Source of the DNA: Piezodorus guildinii
Taxonomy: Eukaryota; Arthropoda; Insecta; Hemiptera; Pentatomidae
Length of the DNA stretch: 64,000 bases
Assembly (NCBI GenBank): GCA_023052935.1
Contig: CM041297.1
Span: forward strand, 106,197,563-106,261,562
Direction of reading: 5' to 3'
Shown: positions 30,660 through 41,870 of the stretch, piece after piece
How the letters are laid out: every line of letters starts with the position of its first letter
Numbering within the stretch: position 1 is the stretch's first letter
Program-made: the position numbers and the translations under genes
The notes under the pieces: generated by a model
The model's input: the letters and a program-made list of their open reading frames with translations, nothing else
Database searches by the model: none
What the model was told of the DNA's origin: nothing

Positions 30660-31296
30660 TTATCATCTATAGATTTTAAATGTTACATATGTTGGGAAGA
30701 TTAATACTTTCGGAGATGAAGAAATAGTTGATGTTTAAAAGTGGAAAATAATAAGGTTTTACGAATGGATATAGGCAAGGAATTCAAAAATAAGGTAACA
30801 CGAAGGCCAAAGGATTTTTCGAAGGAGACAGATCTGTGAGAAGGTATATACAAGCTTATGAGTTGGGATCTAGTGTTAACTGAATGGACAGAGGAACAAC
30901 TGGTAAGCATATCAAGAATATAAGGAGGTATTTTGTTTTGAAAAATCGGAGGAGACAAACAGCAAGGAGGTACTGCCGGCGGAAAGAGGGCTACAGCCAA
31001 TTCAACTCGGTATACCTACAAGAAACATGTGAGCGATTCCACTTGAGAATCTAATGAAACAATTCATAAGTCTTTTGAGTCTTATATCAAATTTCTCAGA
31101 CTATCCGCCATATACGAGGTAACCGTAGTCAAACTGGAGAAAAATGAGCGAAGAGACGAGTAGCATGCGAGTGTTAGGCGGGGTAGAGTCACGAAATATT
31201 AAAAATTGTTTTAAGGTAGCGATGGATCTTCGTGTGATTTGAGAAATATTGTTACTCCAAGGTAGGTTGTGAGATCCAAACATATTGCTTAATTTA
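30660..31296 (-). mobile_element. CR1-like LINE 3' end (dead)
   Basis: Minus-strand peptides NISQITRRSIATLKQF, then LLVSSLIFLQFDYGYLVYGG and, after frame changes, VNTRSQLISLYIPSHRSVSF and FLNSLPISIRKTLLFSTFKH match the reverse transcriptase C terminus of CR1-group LINEs (compare FPHETRKLLVISLIFPHFDY at 11.8 kb). Several frames; inactive. Confidence 0.65.
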
Positions 31297-31800
31297 AATT
31301 ACCATCCTGTTGCTCATCCTTCACGGCAGAGCTATACGCTATTTTAGAAGCCCTAAAATTTATAAATCAAACAAAAGTAAAGTTGTAATATTAACCAGTT
31401 TAAGTTTCCTACACGCGATAAATAATTTTAAAAACATCAAAAGCAACAAAAAAAATAATAAAATTACATTTTTCATGTTTAAAAAACAAAAAACAGGTTG
31501 TATACCTAATGCTCAAAGCTCACACTGGAATTTCCGAAAATGAAAAAGTTAATACACTAGCAAAAGATGCTACAATTACAGGTGAACCGGTCTATCTTTC
31601 AGTCCCATACATTGACTTTTGTTTAGTAATTGAAGACGACTGTAGAAACGCATAACCGATATTCACTATCTTCGACAGTTCAAAAAAGATAGGTTCTGAT
31701 CAATAATAACTTCAAGTTTTCTTTCCGAGTTGTGGAAGTAGATAGGTAGGCCATTGAGGTCAAGTAGGTTTTAAGGTATGTAAATACTAACAGTATATAA
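31297..31800 (+). mobile_element. I/R1-group LINE RNase H domain remnant
   Basis: Plus-strand pieces TAELYAILEALKFIN, then VVILTSLSFLHAINNFKNIK and, in another frame, KAHTGISENEKVNTLAKDAT are the signature of the RNase H domain at the C terminus of I-, R1- and LOA-type LINE polyproteins. The motif expected as TDSLS has lost its D, and the frame shifts at least once. This LINE type differs from the Jockey and CR1-like elements nearby. Confidence 0.65.
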
Positions 31801-31804
31801 AAAT

Positions 31805-31880
31805 AATTTACATGATCGGAATACTTTCCATTACTATATTGCTACTATATCTCATATGTTGCTAAGTGAAAGTAATATTA
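31805..31880 (-). repeat. R-family 5' end fragment
   Basis: GATCGGAATACTTTCCATTACTA..GCTAAGTGAAAGTAATA is the inverted 5' terminus of the R-family. Confidence 0.5.
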
Positions 31881-31884
31881 TACG

Positions 31885-33995
31885 ATTATTTAACTATTCT
31901 TTATTTAAACTAAGCTGTAGTAATACTTTGTACACGGTTTTCGATATATTCTGTATGTTTATTAATAAAAAAAAAACATATAAAAAGGGATAGTATAATT
32001 ACTTGGAGTGCCAATAGGTGTGGGAATCGGACGAACTTTTTCTTTTTTTATTTCATTGCATGTAATTGTTTCTGATAAGAACATTATAGCACTATCACAA
32101 AGAGAAGTAGACCCAACACCCCTTAGCTTACAACTCCAGGCAGAAGTCTATTTATTTTATTAAATCTCCATTCCTTGGCGACAGTTCAAGTTAACAGCCA
32201 AGTCCCTAAGGGAACATAAACAGTTGCTAACTGCTCAAGTTGAACCATCAGTAGTCTCGAGCATTTATTAATTCTGTCCCAGTGGTAATGAACCAGCCCA
32301 GACTCGGGGAAACTCCACTTATCTTCACCGTAACGGAATATTGCCAAGGGAAAAAGGGGTAAAGTTTTCCCGGCTCCGAAGACAAAAACTTATTAGCATA
32401 ATTCCATTTCCCTTTATCAAAATCAGTTTTTTTTTTTTTTCTATTTTAGGAATTTTATATAATAGATAAAGGAAACTCGAAGATGAACATTTATATGATA
32501 TTAAAGCTGATAACAGTCCCTCTGTTATGTTTACAATGTTGTTTAACTTTGAAAGTTGGTTGCTTTCAGATAATTTGTTTTAAATTAAAAAATGTTTGGA
32601 AAATCGAACAGGGGACATCTTACATTATTCATCACATTAAAAAAAAATATATATATTGATTATAAATAGATAAAGTTTATGGCATATCAAAAAATGTTAA
32701 AGAAACACACGGAATAGAAAGAAAAAATTATTCTGGGACCGGGTCCCCTAAGATTAACATTTTTATAAAATTGAAAAATTTACTTACAATGGTGGAATAA
32801 GGACACATATTAAACCACAAAAATTTAAAAATAAAAGATAAAAGAAAATTAGTAAATAAATAATCTTCTAAAAAAAAAAAAACTATGTTCAACATAATGA
32901 AAAATGAATATCTTAAAAACAGAATTAAAATTAGGGCAATATGCATTTCATTTCATTCATTCGATGTAAATATATAGCATTGAAATATCAAAATTGCTGA
33001 TCGTCTATATGGAAGGACAGAAGGGCCAAGATTAGGTATGATATCAACATTGTAGTAATATCAACTTGAGAAAAGCATAAAGCGTATTTTTAAAAGGTTG
33101 TTTTTCATACTTAACAATTTATTCAACAGGATGTTTTTAGTCGGTATCACCAACGAAAGCGATAATCAACACAGCACATTAGAGTGAATTTTGACATCCA
33201 TTAGTGTTAACAGTTACAGGTTGATCCTGTTCCACAGCGATACCTGACACTTTAAGGGATTTCACTATTATTTAGGGCACTTTCCTGAAGGTTTATAAGT
33301 AAAATGAATTGTGATTTAGCCTTTCTTCAAACGAGAAAAATAAATATTCTGTAACCAAGTCATCACAAAATCATTCCTGACATATAAGTAGTATCATATA
33401 CGTATCAAATACCGTTGGAAAGCCCAATATTTTAGAAAAGTCAATCAACAATAAAATAAATCGTACAAGTTAATATCCGGTTGTTGTAAGCCTATATACA
33501 ATACTTATGACCTTACGTTATTTGAAATGCGATGAGGGAGGTTATGGTGAACGTAAAGTTATATTCTTTCATACAGTGCCCGAGATTTGAGAAAATATTA
33601 GGTAGACTTCCATGGAAACTGATTTAACTTTTAAAATTTATTTATGAAAAGTTCATTTGAAATATAAAATAGTAATAAACCAAATAAAACAGGAACCATT
33701 AAACATTACAATTATAAAGCCTAAACCAATTTTTGATTTTTGACTAATTTGTGTTTCTATTTCCTACCTAGCATTATATAGTAAACATAATATTTTCTTT
33801 CTAAATGCAGTTTTCGTTCTGATGAACTCATATTTCCAAAGTGACGAACTCTTAATTCATCAGCCTGAAATTTTGTAAACATAAATGACAACAACTTTAA
33901 ATTGCACCCAAGCGAAGCAAGGACGAGTCGCTAGTTTATCATATAAATGTTGTAATTAAATAACGAATAACCATTAATTATAACAAACATTAAAA
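31885..33995. other. Unassigned intron sequence with a GC-richer core
   Basis: 32100-32410 is less AT-rich (for example CAGCCCAGACTCGGGGAAAC), without ORF or repeat structure. 33390-33480 has a faint R-family trace (AATACCGTTGGAAAGC). At 33905-33938 AAGCGAAGCAAGGACGAGTC followed by GCTAGT resembles the terminus of an insect Helitron-like repeat ending CTAGT. Nothing else was recognised. Confidence 0.35.
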
Positions 33996-34011
33996 TCACA
34001 TGTGCTAAATT

Positions 34012-34221
34012 TTTACTTTCACTTGCCTACATATGAAATATATAGTAAGGGAAAGTATTGCGATCGTGAAAATTTTCTCATAAAATAAACGTTTTTGGGT
34101 TCCCTAAGTCCTGATAACCAAGGATAACCAAGGTCCCACAAAAAGGTCTGTGTGTGGTAAGTCTAGCTGAAAAACGAAAAGTTGTATACAACTGAAATTC
34201 CATTTTTAAAAAGCGTATATT
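34012..34221 (+). repeat. R-family outer copy, left part (three-layer nest)
   Basis: ACTTTCACTTGCCTACATAT through the region after the (short) TGTG run. It is then interrupted by a MITE, resumes for about 65 bp at 34512-34576, is interrupted again by a full R-family copy, and continues at 35508. Confidence 0.65.
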
Positions 34222-34511
34222 AGCCGTTTATTTTGAAAGTGGCCTAAGCCCATTTATACTTGGATTTTATTTATTTTGTAAAATAAAGGCTTTTCAACCC
34301 CTAGAGTTATTTTAGCCCTAAACTAATAATACAAATACAATCTTTTAACTTGAATACAAATAAAGTCTAGATAATTACGTATAAGAACCGAGGGTAAATC
34401 GTAACATACTTATTAATTAAAAGTACCTTCATCACTGCGTAGGAACATTATGTATAATGAGTGTCTTAACTAAGTATAAATGGAGTTAGGCCACATTCAA
34501 AACCAACGGCT
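34222..34511. mobile_element. MITE with about 41-bp terminal inverted repeats
   Basis: The left end begins AGCCGTTTATTTTGAAAGTG and the right end, inverted, AGCCGTTGGTTTTGAATGTG. The match continues through GGCCTAA..CCATTTATACTT for about 41 bases with five mismatches. The element is 290 bp with no ORF. The flanking bases are ambiguous (TATATT on the left, CATATG on the right), so the TSD and superfamily are unresolved. It lies inside an R-family copy. Confidence 0.7.
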
Positions 34512-34576
34512 CATATGTCTCAGATGTTACAGCAACTTTTTTATCTAAATCTCTCTATTTTATTGATTTTGCCCCT

Positions 34577-34703
34577 TTTACTTTCACTTACTATATATAG
34601 TAAGGGGAAGTATTGCGATCGTGAAAATTTTCGAATTCCAGTTTTTAAAGGAAATACACGTTTTAGGGTCCCCTGAGTCCAAATAACCAAGTCCCGCAAA
34701 AAG

Positions 34704-34738
<35 letters not shown>

Positions 34739-35507
34739 TGTGGTAGCTCCCGGGCGGAAACGGTAAGTCCTATGAAACTGAAATTTCATATTTAAGACAA
34801 CTATACGCCCGAGACGTGACAAAATTTTTTTCATCAAAATGAGACTACCAGAAGAGAGAGGCACTTTATACCATGCATTTTGCACCTTTTTTCGATTTTC
34901 TCAAAAACGGTTCCGACGATTTTGATTAAACTCCCTATATCGATGTAAAATTTAATGGGCTTTAATATCATGTAGGTTTTATTTAGATAAAAATGGTCTG
35001 ACAGGGCTTAAATGCCGATATTTTAAATTTTCTTCCCCTAAAGTACCTTTAATTTTGTAGATTCAATAATAATAACTAAATTATCTTGTTAACGCTGATG
35101 AAAAACTGGTAAATGTATAAATTGAATAAACTCGATACCCAACTAAAGGAGAAAACAGAAAAAATATTTTTTTAATGCAATTTTTTTATTTTGAACATAG
35201 CAACAGTAATATACACTTATAATATACCGTTGGAAATCTAATGATTTTAGAAAAAAAAAATTATCTAATACACAAGAGCTTGTAAAAGTTAATAAAGAGT
35301 GATGAAAAGCAGATAGAACTAATTATTTTAGATAATAATGCAATAGATTTTTTAATAAAACACATGTTTCTATATAAATTCAATTTAATTAATTCTTTAA
35401 TAGTTTCACGTATTTTTATCTTTAAGTGCATTTGAAAATTCTTTCATTGAGTTTAAAAATGGTGGTAAGTGAAAGTTGTGTGTTGCCCGCACCAGATTTT
35501 TTAACAT
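34577..35507 (+). repeat. R-family full-length copy inserted in an older copy
   Basis: Runs from ACTTTCACTTACTATATATA to TTGCCCGCACCAGATTTTTT. Flanking sequence on both sides is R-family from the CACCTTTTT/CGATTTTCTC region, so the insertion point lies in that T tract. Very similar to 7325-8231, hence young. Confidence 0.8.
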
Positions 35508-35830
35508 CTTCTCAAACCCGGTTCTAACAGTATTGTTTAAAATCTCGATATTCATGTAAAATCTAATGGGCTTTAATATCATGTAAACAGGTCTTAAATG
35601 CCGATTTTTTTTTATTTTCCTTTCTCTAAAGTATCTTTGATTTTGTAGATTCTAATTTTGATTCTAATAAATTAACCATGTAATGATGTTAGCGTTGATA
35701 AAAAACGGCTAGAAATACAAGTTGAGATAATTCGATAATCAACTAAAGCAAAGAAGAGGATTTTTATTTTTTTTAATTTAAGAATATTAATAAAGTATAT
35801 TGAGGATAGAATATATAGTCGACTGAAGAA
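35508..35830 (+). repeat. R-family outer copy, middle part
   Basis: Resumes CTTCTCAAACCCGGTTCTAA and follows R-family order through TGGGCTTTAATATCATGTA to the GATAATCAACTAAAG block, then ends. Confidence 0.6.
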
Positions 35831-35860
35831 ACTATTACAGGTGGAAATAATTGGAAATAA

Positions 35861-35862
<2 letters not shown>

Positions 35863-35909
<47 letters not shown>

Positions 35910-36270
35910 TATCGTCTTTATGTATTTCCCTCTCCATTTCTCAATTGAGAGATGTTTTGATTGCGAGAGAGCCTCTGATTGAGCTAATCCTTCTAGTGCC
36001 GAGTTCCTCCTCCTCTTTGACCCGTGGGATTACCATAAAGACCAACTGAGTACAGCTGACACACGGACTGGTGCACAACCATCAGTTGTGTCGCCCCTGT
36101 TAATTAAGTGACCACTGCTATTCCGCGCCAGAGGTCACACAATTAACGCCGTTTCGCCGCGAAAACTTCGGCTGTCACCGACACGGTCTTTGCTGTTGAC
36201 AACGTACCAACTCCTACCCGTTCTACTCCTCTAGCTAGTTTACAGTTTACTACTTCACCTATGTGTGAAC
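35863..36270 (-). mobile_element. Unidentified retroposed sequence with 45-nt poly(A) tail
   Basis: A pure T run at 35863-35907 reads as a poly(A) tail on the minus strand. It is followed by about 360 bp that is clearly GC-richer than the intron (for example CGCCGTTTCGCCGCG near 36148). No ORF and no second copy in the window. The tail suggests a recent retroposition of a SINE, LINE 3' end or transcript. No convincing TSD was found, so the boundaries are uncertain. Confidence 0.45.
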
Positions 36271-36530
36271 TTAATTTTATTTTTAACTTGGTTTAATATA
36301 AACCTCAGCAACGAGTCCCTTAAAAATATATATTCTAGCTTAAAGTTTTTTCTTTACAACTTAATCATGGATATGCCTATAATATCTATAAAAAATAACT
36401 CCTAACTATTAGCCGGAAAAGATATTTACTCGTATGCTGACTTAAAGAAACATACATTTCTTTTAAGAATAACTTTTTTTATTTTTTAAATACTGATAGA
36501 AACTAACTTTGTTTTGTTTTTTTGTTTCAG

Positions 36531-38415
36531 GGACAGTCATGGTCTGATCACGTTAGAACTACAAATGAACCCTTTGGAAGATGTTGAAGGGCCATTTCTG
36601 ATTTCCGAATCTCTCCTGAACTTGGACCTGAGTAACTGTACGCTGAAGAAGATCGGGCCTACATTCTTCACAGATACAAAGTCCCTGAGTAGCGTGGACC
36701 TGTCCGGTAACCCACTTGGCAGTATTACATCCGGGGTCTTCAACCCTCTGACCAGCCTCCAGCACCTGAAGTTGAATAGGTGCAATCTCAGCTATATTGA
36801 AAGCGATGCTTTCGATGTTCTAGAGAACCTCAAAGTGCTAGAACTTGCACATAACAAGTTTACAACGGTAGAATGGGCCACTCTTTTTGGAAAACTTCCA
36901 CGCTTAGAATTTCTAGATCTTCGACGTTCAGGGATAAAAAATCTTCCAGATGATGTATTCCAAAATAATACTTGGATGCGAAGTTTGATCTTGGCAGAAA
37001 ATGAACTAAGCGATTTGGATGTAGCAACGACTCTCGGACAGAACTTGAAGCATTTAGACTTCCTGGATTTGTCAAATTGTAACCTTGTTGGTCCACTTTC
37101 CGAAGATGCTTTCTCTGTGGCGACTAACTTAAGAACCCTCATCCTATCAGACAACTCCATGTCAGCCAACGACCTGGCAGTAGCCCTCAAGCCGCTAACT
37201 AATCTACAGAAGCTGTCCTTGAGGAACTGCTCCTTGACAAGACTCCCTCCCGATACTTTTCACCGATTTACATCCTTACAAGAACTCGACATTTCTCGTA
37301 ATCCTTTGAACAATGCTTTCACTTCTCTTCTTAGTCCCTTGAGTACTCTTATCCATCTGGACATGGGTTACAGCAATTTGGCAAAGATATCGAGGACTAC
37401 ATTTTCGTTAATGACATCGCTGAAAACATTAATTTTATCAGGAAACAGTTTGAAAAAGTTAGAACCTGGCCTATTTCAGAACTTGACAGATTTGAAAACA
37501 CTGGAGCTTAATTACTGTGGTCTTTCCAGGCTCAATGAAACAGTTTTCCAAGATGTTTTCTACCCCGATTTGGAGGAGCTACTCTTAGCTGGCAACCCAC
37601 TAGACGTTCCTCAACAGGATTCCATCATACCCACACAGCTGAATCGCTTGAGAACACTAGACCTCAGTCGTTGCAATATATCTTATTTGCCGATTGAAAC
37701 GTTCAAAGCATTCGGAAATATAACGGATTTGAGGTTGGCTGGCAATCGTCTGATGAATACGAATAACAATACTTTAGCATTCTTGCATTATTTGCCTAAC
37801 CTGGAGAAATTGGACTTAGCTTTCAACAACATTACTATGGTTTTCCCGCAGACCTTTAGGTTCAATACGGAACTTAAAACACTCAAACTTGTAGGTAATC
37901 CATGGAAGTGTGGCTGTCACATATCTGACATGTGGGAGTGGGCGCAAGTGGTGAAGGGTGACGTTGGTGTACTGGTTGGGGCAATTCCTTCGTCTGACAC
38001 TGTAATGCGGGTGAATCCAAAGAGGAAGAACATACTTCTGTGTCACTTCGATTCTAGGACAGCACCTGTCAAAGCCAGGAAGTGGTCGAGAAGAGAGTTT
38101 GCCAACAACGTTAACCACTCATGGGCGAGGTACGTCAAAGAGTCGGCCTGTGACTCTGGATTCCGAGTGATGCCAAAGGGCCTCATCGGCTCGGCAGAGA
38201 AGCTGACCAAAAAGGAAAAAGAAAGTTACTCGAACTGGGTTTGGGCGACGGGGCTGGTCGCATCAGTCGCTCTCATCTCCGTGGCTAGCTTCCTCGCCAC
38301 CTCGGTCAAAAACACGGTCACGAAACGTCACGAAACTTCACCGCCGTGCAGTGATGTCGACGAGAAGCCCACCACAACGCACGCTAGTCAGTACCTTCGC
38401 AGACCAACCAAATAG
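36531..38415 (+). CDS. LRR transmembrane receptor-like protein, final coding exon
   Basis: Encodes residues 127-754, the bulk of the protein. About seventeen more LRRs of the LxxLxLSxNxL type run to about residue 580, with several NxS/T sites. A C-terminal cap follows: NPWKCGC (C587, C589), C631 and C667. One membrane span lies at about 696-717 (WVWATGLVASVALISVASFL) with a 37-residue, Ser/Thr/Lys-rich cytoplasmic tail. There is no TIR, kinase or Ig domain. The protein is a secretory-pathway, cell-surface LRR protein; adhesion or ligand recognition is likely, but the specific partner is unknown. It resembles the broad insect group annotated as LRRC15-, slit- or acid-labile-subunit-like proteins, and orthology cannot be settled by eye. 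The open frame extends six codons upstream into the intron, but TTTGTTTCAG and frame agreement with exon 2 place the exon start at 36531. Confidence 0.92.
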
Positions 38416-38601
38416 TTCCTTTATCAAGTATATTAAAAGACAATGAACTTTGTATAAAACTCAGTTTTAACTGATAATGTAACTACTGAGTACAATGTTT
38501 TCGCTTTTCTATTCTTTCTTAGAGCGTTTTATCTCTATAAATTAACAATTTTACACAAAAGTATTATATTTGTATGATATTTAATGTTTATTATAGTGAT
38601 A

Positions 38602-38607
38602 AATAAA
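38602..38607 (+). terminator. Polyadenylation signal of the LRR gene
   Basis: AATAAA 187 bases after the stop codon, followed by T-rich sequence. It gives a 3' UTR of about 210 bases. Confidence 0.6.
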
Positions 38608-38639
38608 TATTTTAGATACTGCTTTGATTTTGACCTTCC

Positions 38640-40480
38640 CCACTACTAATTTATAGAATACTTATAATGTTTAGAAATTTAGCAATTCGCAGTGAAAAAA
38701 ATTCCAACCAATATAAAATCTCAACTGTACATCTGCCTTATTATGTTCCATACGATTGAAGAAGCAAAATGTTTCTTAAAATATGTGACCATAAATTTCA
38801 GAGACATAAAAATGTCATATTTATCTATAATACACATATTCTTAAACATAAAAGGACGAAAACATTATTTAATATCAAAAAGTTTCTTCACTCAAATTTA
38901 ACATTCTACATATATTAACAATAGGTAGTGCATCAATGAATCCACCGTGTGATAGGTACAGTCTATGATAGATAACATAACATGCTTAAGCAAATAGAAG
39001 AAATAAATCTCTAGCCAAAGCTTAACCATTGAGATTGTGTTATTTAGTTAGTTTATCATACAGATAGTTTTATTTTATAATGGGACAAATAGATGCTTAG
39101 AAAGTTTCCTCATACTATAACTATCTGCAGGTAATAAACTTCACTACAACCCTCCAAATAAAATACAGCCAATGAGATAGTAAGTAACCGGCACTTAAAA
39201 TCGAAATACATCAATAATTGTTTTAAAATAACGGATATTCACTCCTTTTGATGTATTTGCCTTTTGGTGAAGGTTCGTTGCTTATCCATACCCTTCAGCA
39301 ATCCCTGTCATCGAAGGATTCACGGATCCGGATGAAGCTAAGGGGTTGGAAGCGACGATGACTCCCGCCGATGAATAATGAAGAAGAAGCAGGGCCAGAA
39401 ATGACTGTAGCCGGAACTGAATTATATATCAAGATAAATGAAAAGGAACAGGGAGTAGCAGTAATAGGCAGTCTTGAGGGTTGTTAAATATTAAGCCGAG
39501 GATTGGGGGGACCGCGCCATCCGCCATTTGCAATGCAAATCCACGTCAGATTTGACTGTATCCAATCAGTATCTTTATAAGAAGCATATCCTGGCTCTTC
39601 TCAGAGTGTATACTTTATAGTAGATTATTGGACTTGTCCCTGCCTTGCACGGGTATGTTGAAAAAGATCTGTTTGACCGGTTAAGAGCTTTGAGATTTTA
39701 TGATAGTTCATCGTGACGAAAAGTTCAATTAGTCTATTCATTATTATATTTAATCATCGGCAGAAATGAGAAACATAAATTGATAAAGAAATCAAAATCG
39801 CTTCAGTTTAATGTTTTAAAGTGAAACAATCACTGATATTTAAATTTTCCCATCAAAAGAAAACTTGATTGCGACGTATATTTTCAAATACTATAGAAAT
39901 AACAAAGCTTTCTATGCACCGTTTTATGTAACCAACGAATTGTTTCAAGAGGACTTGGACATACTCAGCCGTTCAGACTTGGACAGTTTCAGACACAGCC
40001 ACAGAATATTATAAAAGATTTAATGACAGACTGACTTACAACATGAACCCATCGGCCCAAAAACTTTAATCCTACACGAACCCGTACAACCCACCCCGAC
40101 GACTTTTGAGGACCTCGATTTAACCGACTTTCGGAAGTCATCATATTTGCTTATTGCAATATTTTTTTGCAGATAGCAAATAACATTAAAGCTCAAACAA
40201 AAACAATTGTAAATTAAAAAAATAAATAAATATTTCAAATGAACCATTAAAAATACATTTTAACTTAGTTTTTACTAGAATCCCATTTATTTTACTGTGA
40301 AATATCTGTTATCATGAAATAATTTTATAGTTAAAATAATTAATAACAATGTTAGTTTATGGATTTATAACCCAAATCCATCTTTCCATTTATTTTAGCT
40401 ACTTACGTACGATTTAGTTTGTTTTTTGTTTTTTTTAAACACTCAATATACCATAACCTCTTACATCGATATATAGGAAA
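38640..40480. other. Unassigned sequence downstream of the LRR gene
   Basis: No supported gene. 39290-39420 is somewhat GC-richer, and 39625-39660 has CCCTGCCTTGCACGGG, a motif reminiscent of Helitron-like repeat interiors. Nothing else was recognised. Confidence 0.35.
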
Positions 40481-40484
40481 AGGA

Positions 40485-40565
40485 ATTGCCTTTTTCCCTT
40501 GGTGATCGCGTCACGTGTGAACGGCCTGGCCGATTTCGCTATTCTTTTTTTGTTGTATTTGTAAC
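40485..40565 (-). repeat. Helitron-like repeat fragment, left of mariner copy 2
   Basis: CACGTGTGAACGGCCTGGCC and its flanks resemble CACATGAACGGCTTGACCGA at 41596. Two diverged pieces of one repeat type lie either side of mariner copy 2. Confidence 0.35.
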
Positions 40566-40638
40566 AGTCAGGAGAAGGATCTTAGTTTGGTAGATAGGTT
40601 TTATTTATTTTCTAACTTAATCTCTTTATTTACATATA

Positions 40639-41538
40639 TTGGGTTGATGCAAAATTAATGCAGGTTTCCTCTATTGCAATATCTTAATTCCAATTGTGTA
40701 AACAAAGCTAATCCTAACATTGATCATTATTATACCAAAACAAACCTTATCTAATACCCTCTCTTTCACCATGAATTTGTTTAGTAAAATCGTTTTGTTT
40801 AGTGTGTTCAAAGGTCTTGAATCGAAAATGTCAAAGTGCGATTTTCGTCAAATTTATTTTTACGAATTTAAATTAGGGCGCAGCGCTGCGCAAACGGCTC
40901 GTAATATTAATGAAGTGTGGGGTCAGGGGGCTATTAATGAGTGCACGGTGCAGCGTTGGTTCCAGAAGTTTCGCAGAGGAGATTTCGACCTCGAAGACAA
41001 GGAAGGTCGGGGCCGTCATCTTGCTCTGGACAACGACCAGCTGAGGTCAAAAGTGGAAGAAGACCCAACCAAAACCACACGAGAAATGGCGGCGGAACTT
41101 GGAACTCAAAAATTGCAACGTCTTTGCCCAGCATTGATGAATCGGAAGGGGCCGATCCTGCTCCACGATAACGCCAGACCACACGTTGCACAACCAACGC
41201 TTCGACGACTGCACGAGTTGGGCTACGAAGTTCTCCAACATCCGCCTTATTCACCAGACCTCTCTCCTACAGACTTCCACTTTTTCAGGCATCTGGACAA
41301 CTTTTTGAGGGAGAAAAATTTTCAAAACCAGGACGACATTGAAAATTCTTTTCGTGATTTCATTGAGTCCAGGGATTCGGATTTTTTTTTCTGGTGGAAT
41401 AAGAAAGCTTGTTGAACGTTGGCAAAAGTGCATTGATTCAGATGGAAATTATTTTGATTAAATATATATGGTTGAAGTAAAGATATGGCGTATTTACAAT
41501 ACCTACTAAAAACCTGCATTAATTTTGCATCAACCCAA
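40639..41538 (+). mobile_element. mariner transposon, internally deleted (copy 2)
   Basis: 900 bp, TA at 40637-40638 and 41539-41540. The TIRs are intact, TTGGGTTGATGCAAAATTAA at both ends. Relative to copy 1 it lacks the segment equivalent to 3461-3851 (391 bp). Five bases at the junction (41101-41105) duplicate the adjacent GGAAC. The TIRs are in better condition than those of copy 1, so it could be cross-mobilised. Confidence 0.92.
40828..41460 (+). pseudogene. mariner transposase with internal deletion
   Basis: Starts MSKCDFRQ and keeps the first frame that copy 1 has lost (RNINEVWGQG). It then jumps from TTREMAAELG to TQKLQRLCPA, in frame. The deletion removes the end of the DNA-binding region and the first catalytic Asp. 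An extra T in a T9 run near 41382 shifts the frame before the C terminus, giving a premature stop at 41415. Not functional. Confidence 0.9.
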
Positions 41539-41544
41539 TACAAT

Positions 41545-41652
41545 AGTGAATCCTCTTTTCCCTTGTATTGGTACCTATTGGTCATCGCATAACACATGAA
41601 CGGCTTGACCGATAGTTAAGAGAGGACTTCGTCTGTCGGGTCAGCTAGTGAT
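41545..41652 (-). repeat. Helitron-like terminus ending CTAGC/GCTAG
   Basis: CGTCTGTCGGGTCAGCTAGT at 41632-41651 is a string I associate with a very common insect repeat (from memory of insect genomes, not from the window). Class uncertain. Confidence 0.4.
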
Positions 41653-41689
41653 ATTATAAATAACTATATTCATATGTTTATGGAGTAAT

Positions 41690-41870
41690 ATCAACCTTAT
41701 ATTGGATAGCACAAATGCATTTATTGTATATTAAATTTTCTAAAGTAAGTTTACAACGGTGTTTTATACGTCTATATCACTACTCACAATTCAGGAATAA
41801 TTTTTAAATGTCTTGATTTCAGAAAAATTTAATTTTCTCTTCTAAAGAAAAACCTAATAGCATTTTATTT
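41690..41870 (-). repeat. R-family fragment, diverged
   Basis: AACGGTGTTTTATACGTCTA and the downstream TTTTCTCTTCTAAAG correspond to the TATACCGTTGG and following blocks of the R-family in reverse. Confidence 0.4.

Larger units (their letters stand above)
10223..36530 (+). other. Intron 2 of the LRR gene (26.3 kb)
   Basis: Donor GTGAGT at 10223 and acceptor TTTTTTTGTTTCAG ending at 36530. Joining rebuilds the codon AAG and continues the repeat series without loss of frame. Most of its length is transposable elements, listed separately, including a full-length LINE on the opposite strand. Confidence 0.85.

Noticed and set aside
36514..36530. ATG upstream of the last LRR exon as a gene start
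   Set aside because: It lies in the pyrimidine tract/acceptor of intron 2. It has no signal peptide of its own, and splicing from exon 2 restores a continuous LRR series.
36537..38118. Antisense ORFs over the LRR exon
   Set aside because: Shadows of a constrained coding exon; no domain or splice support.
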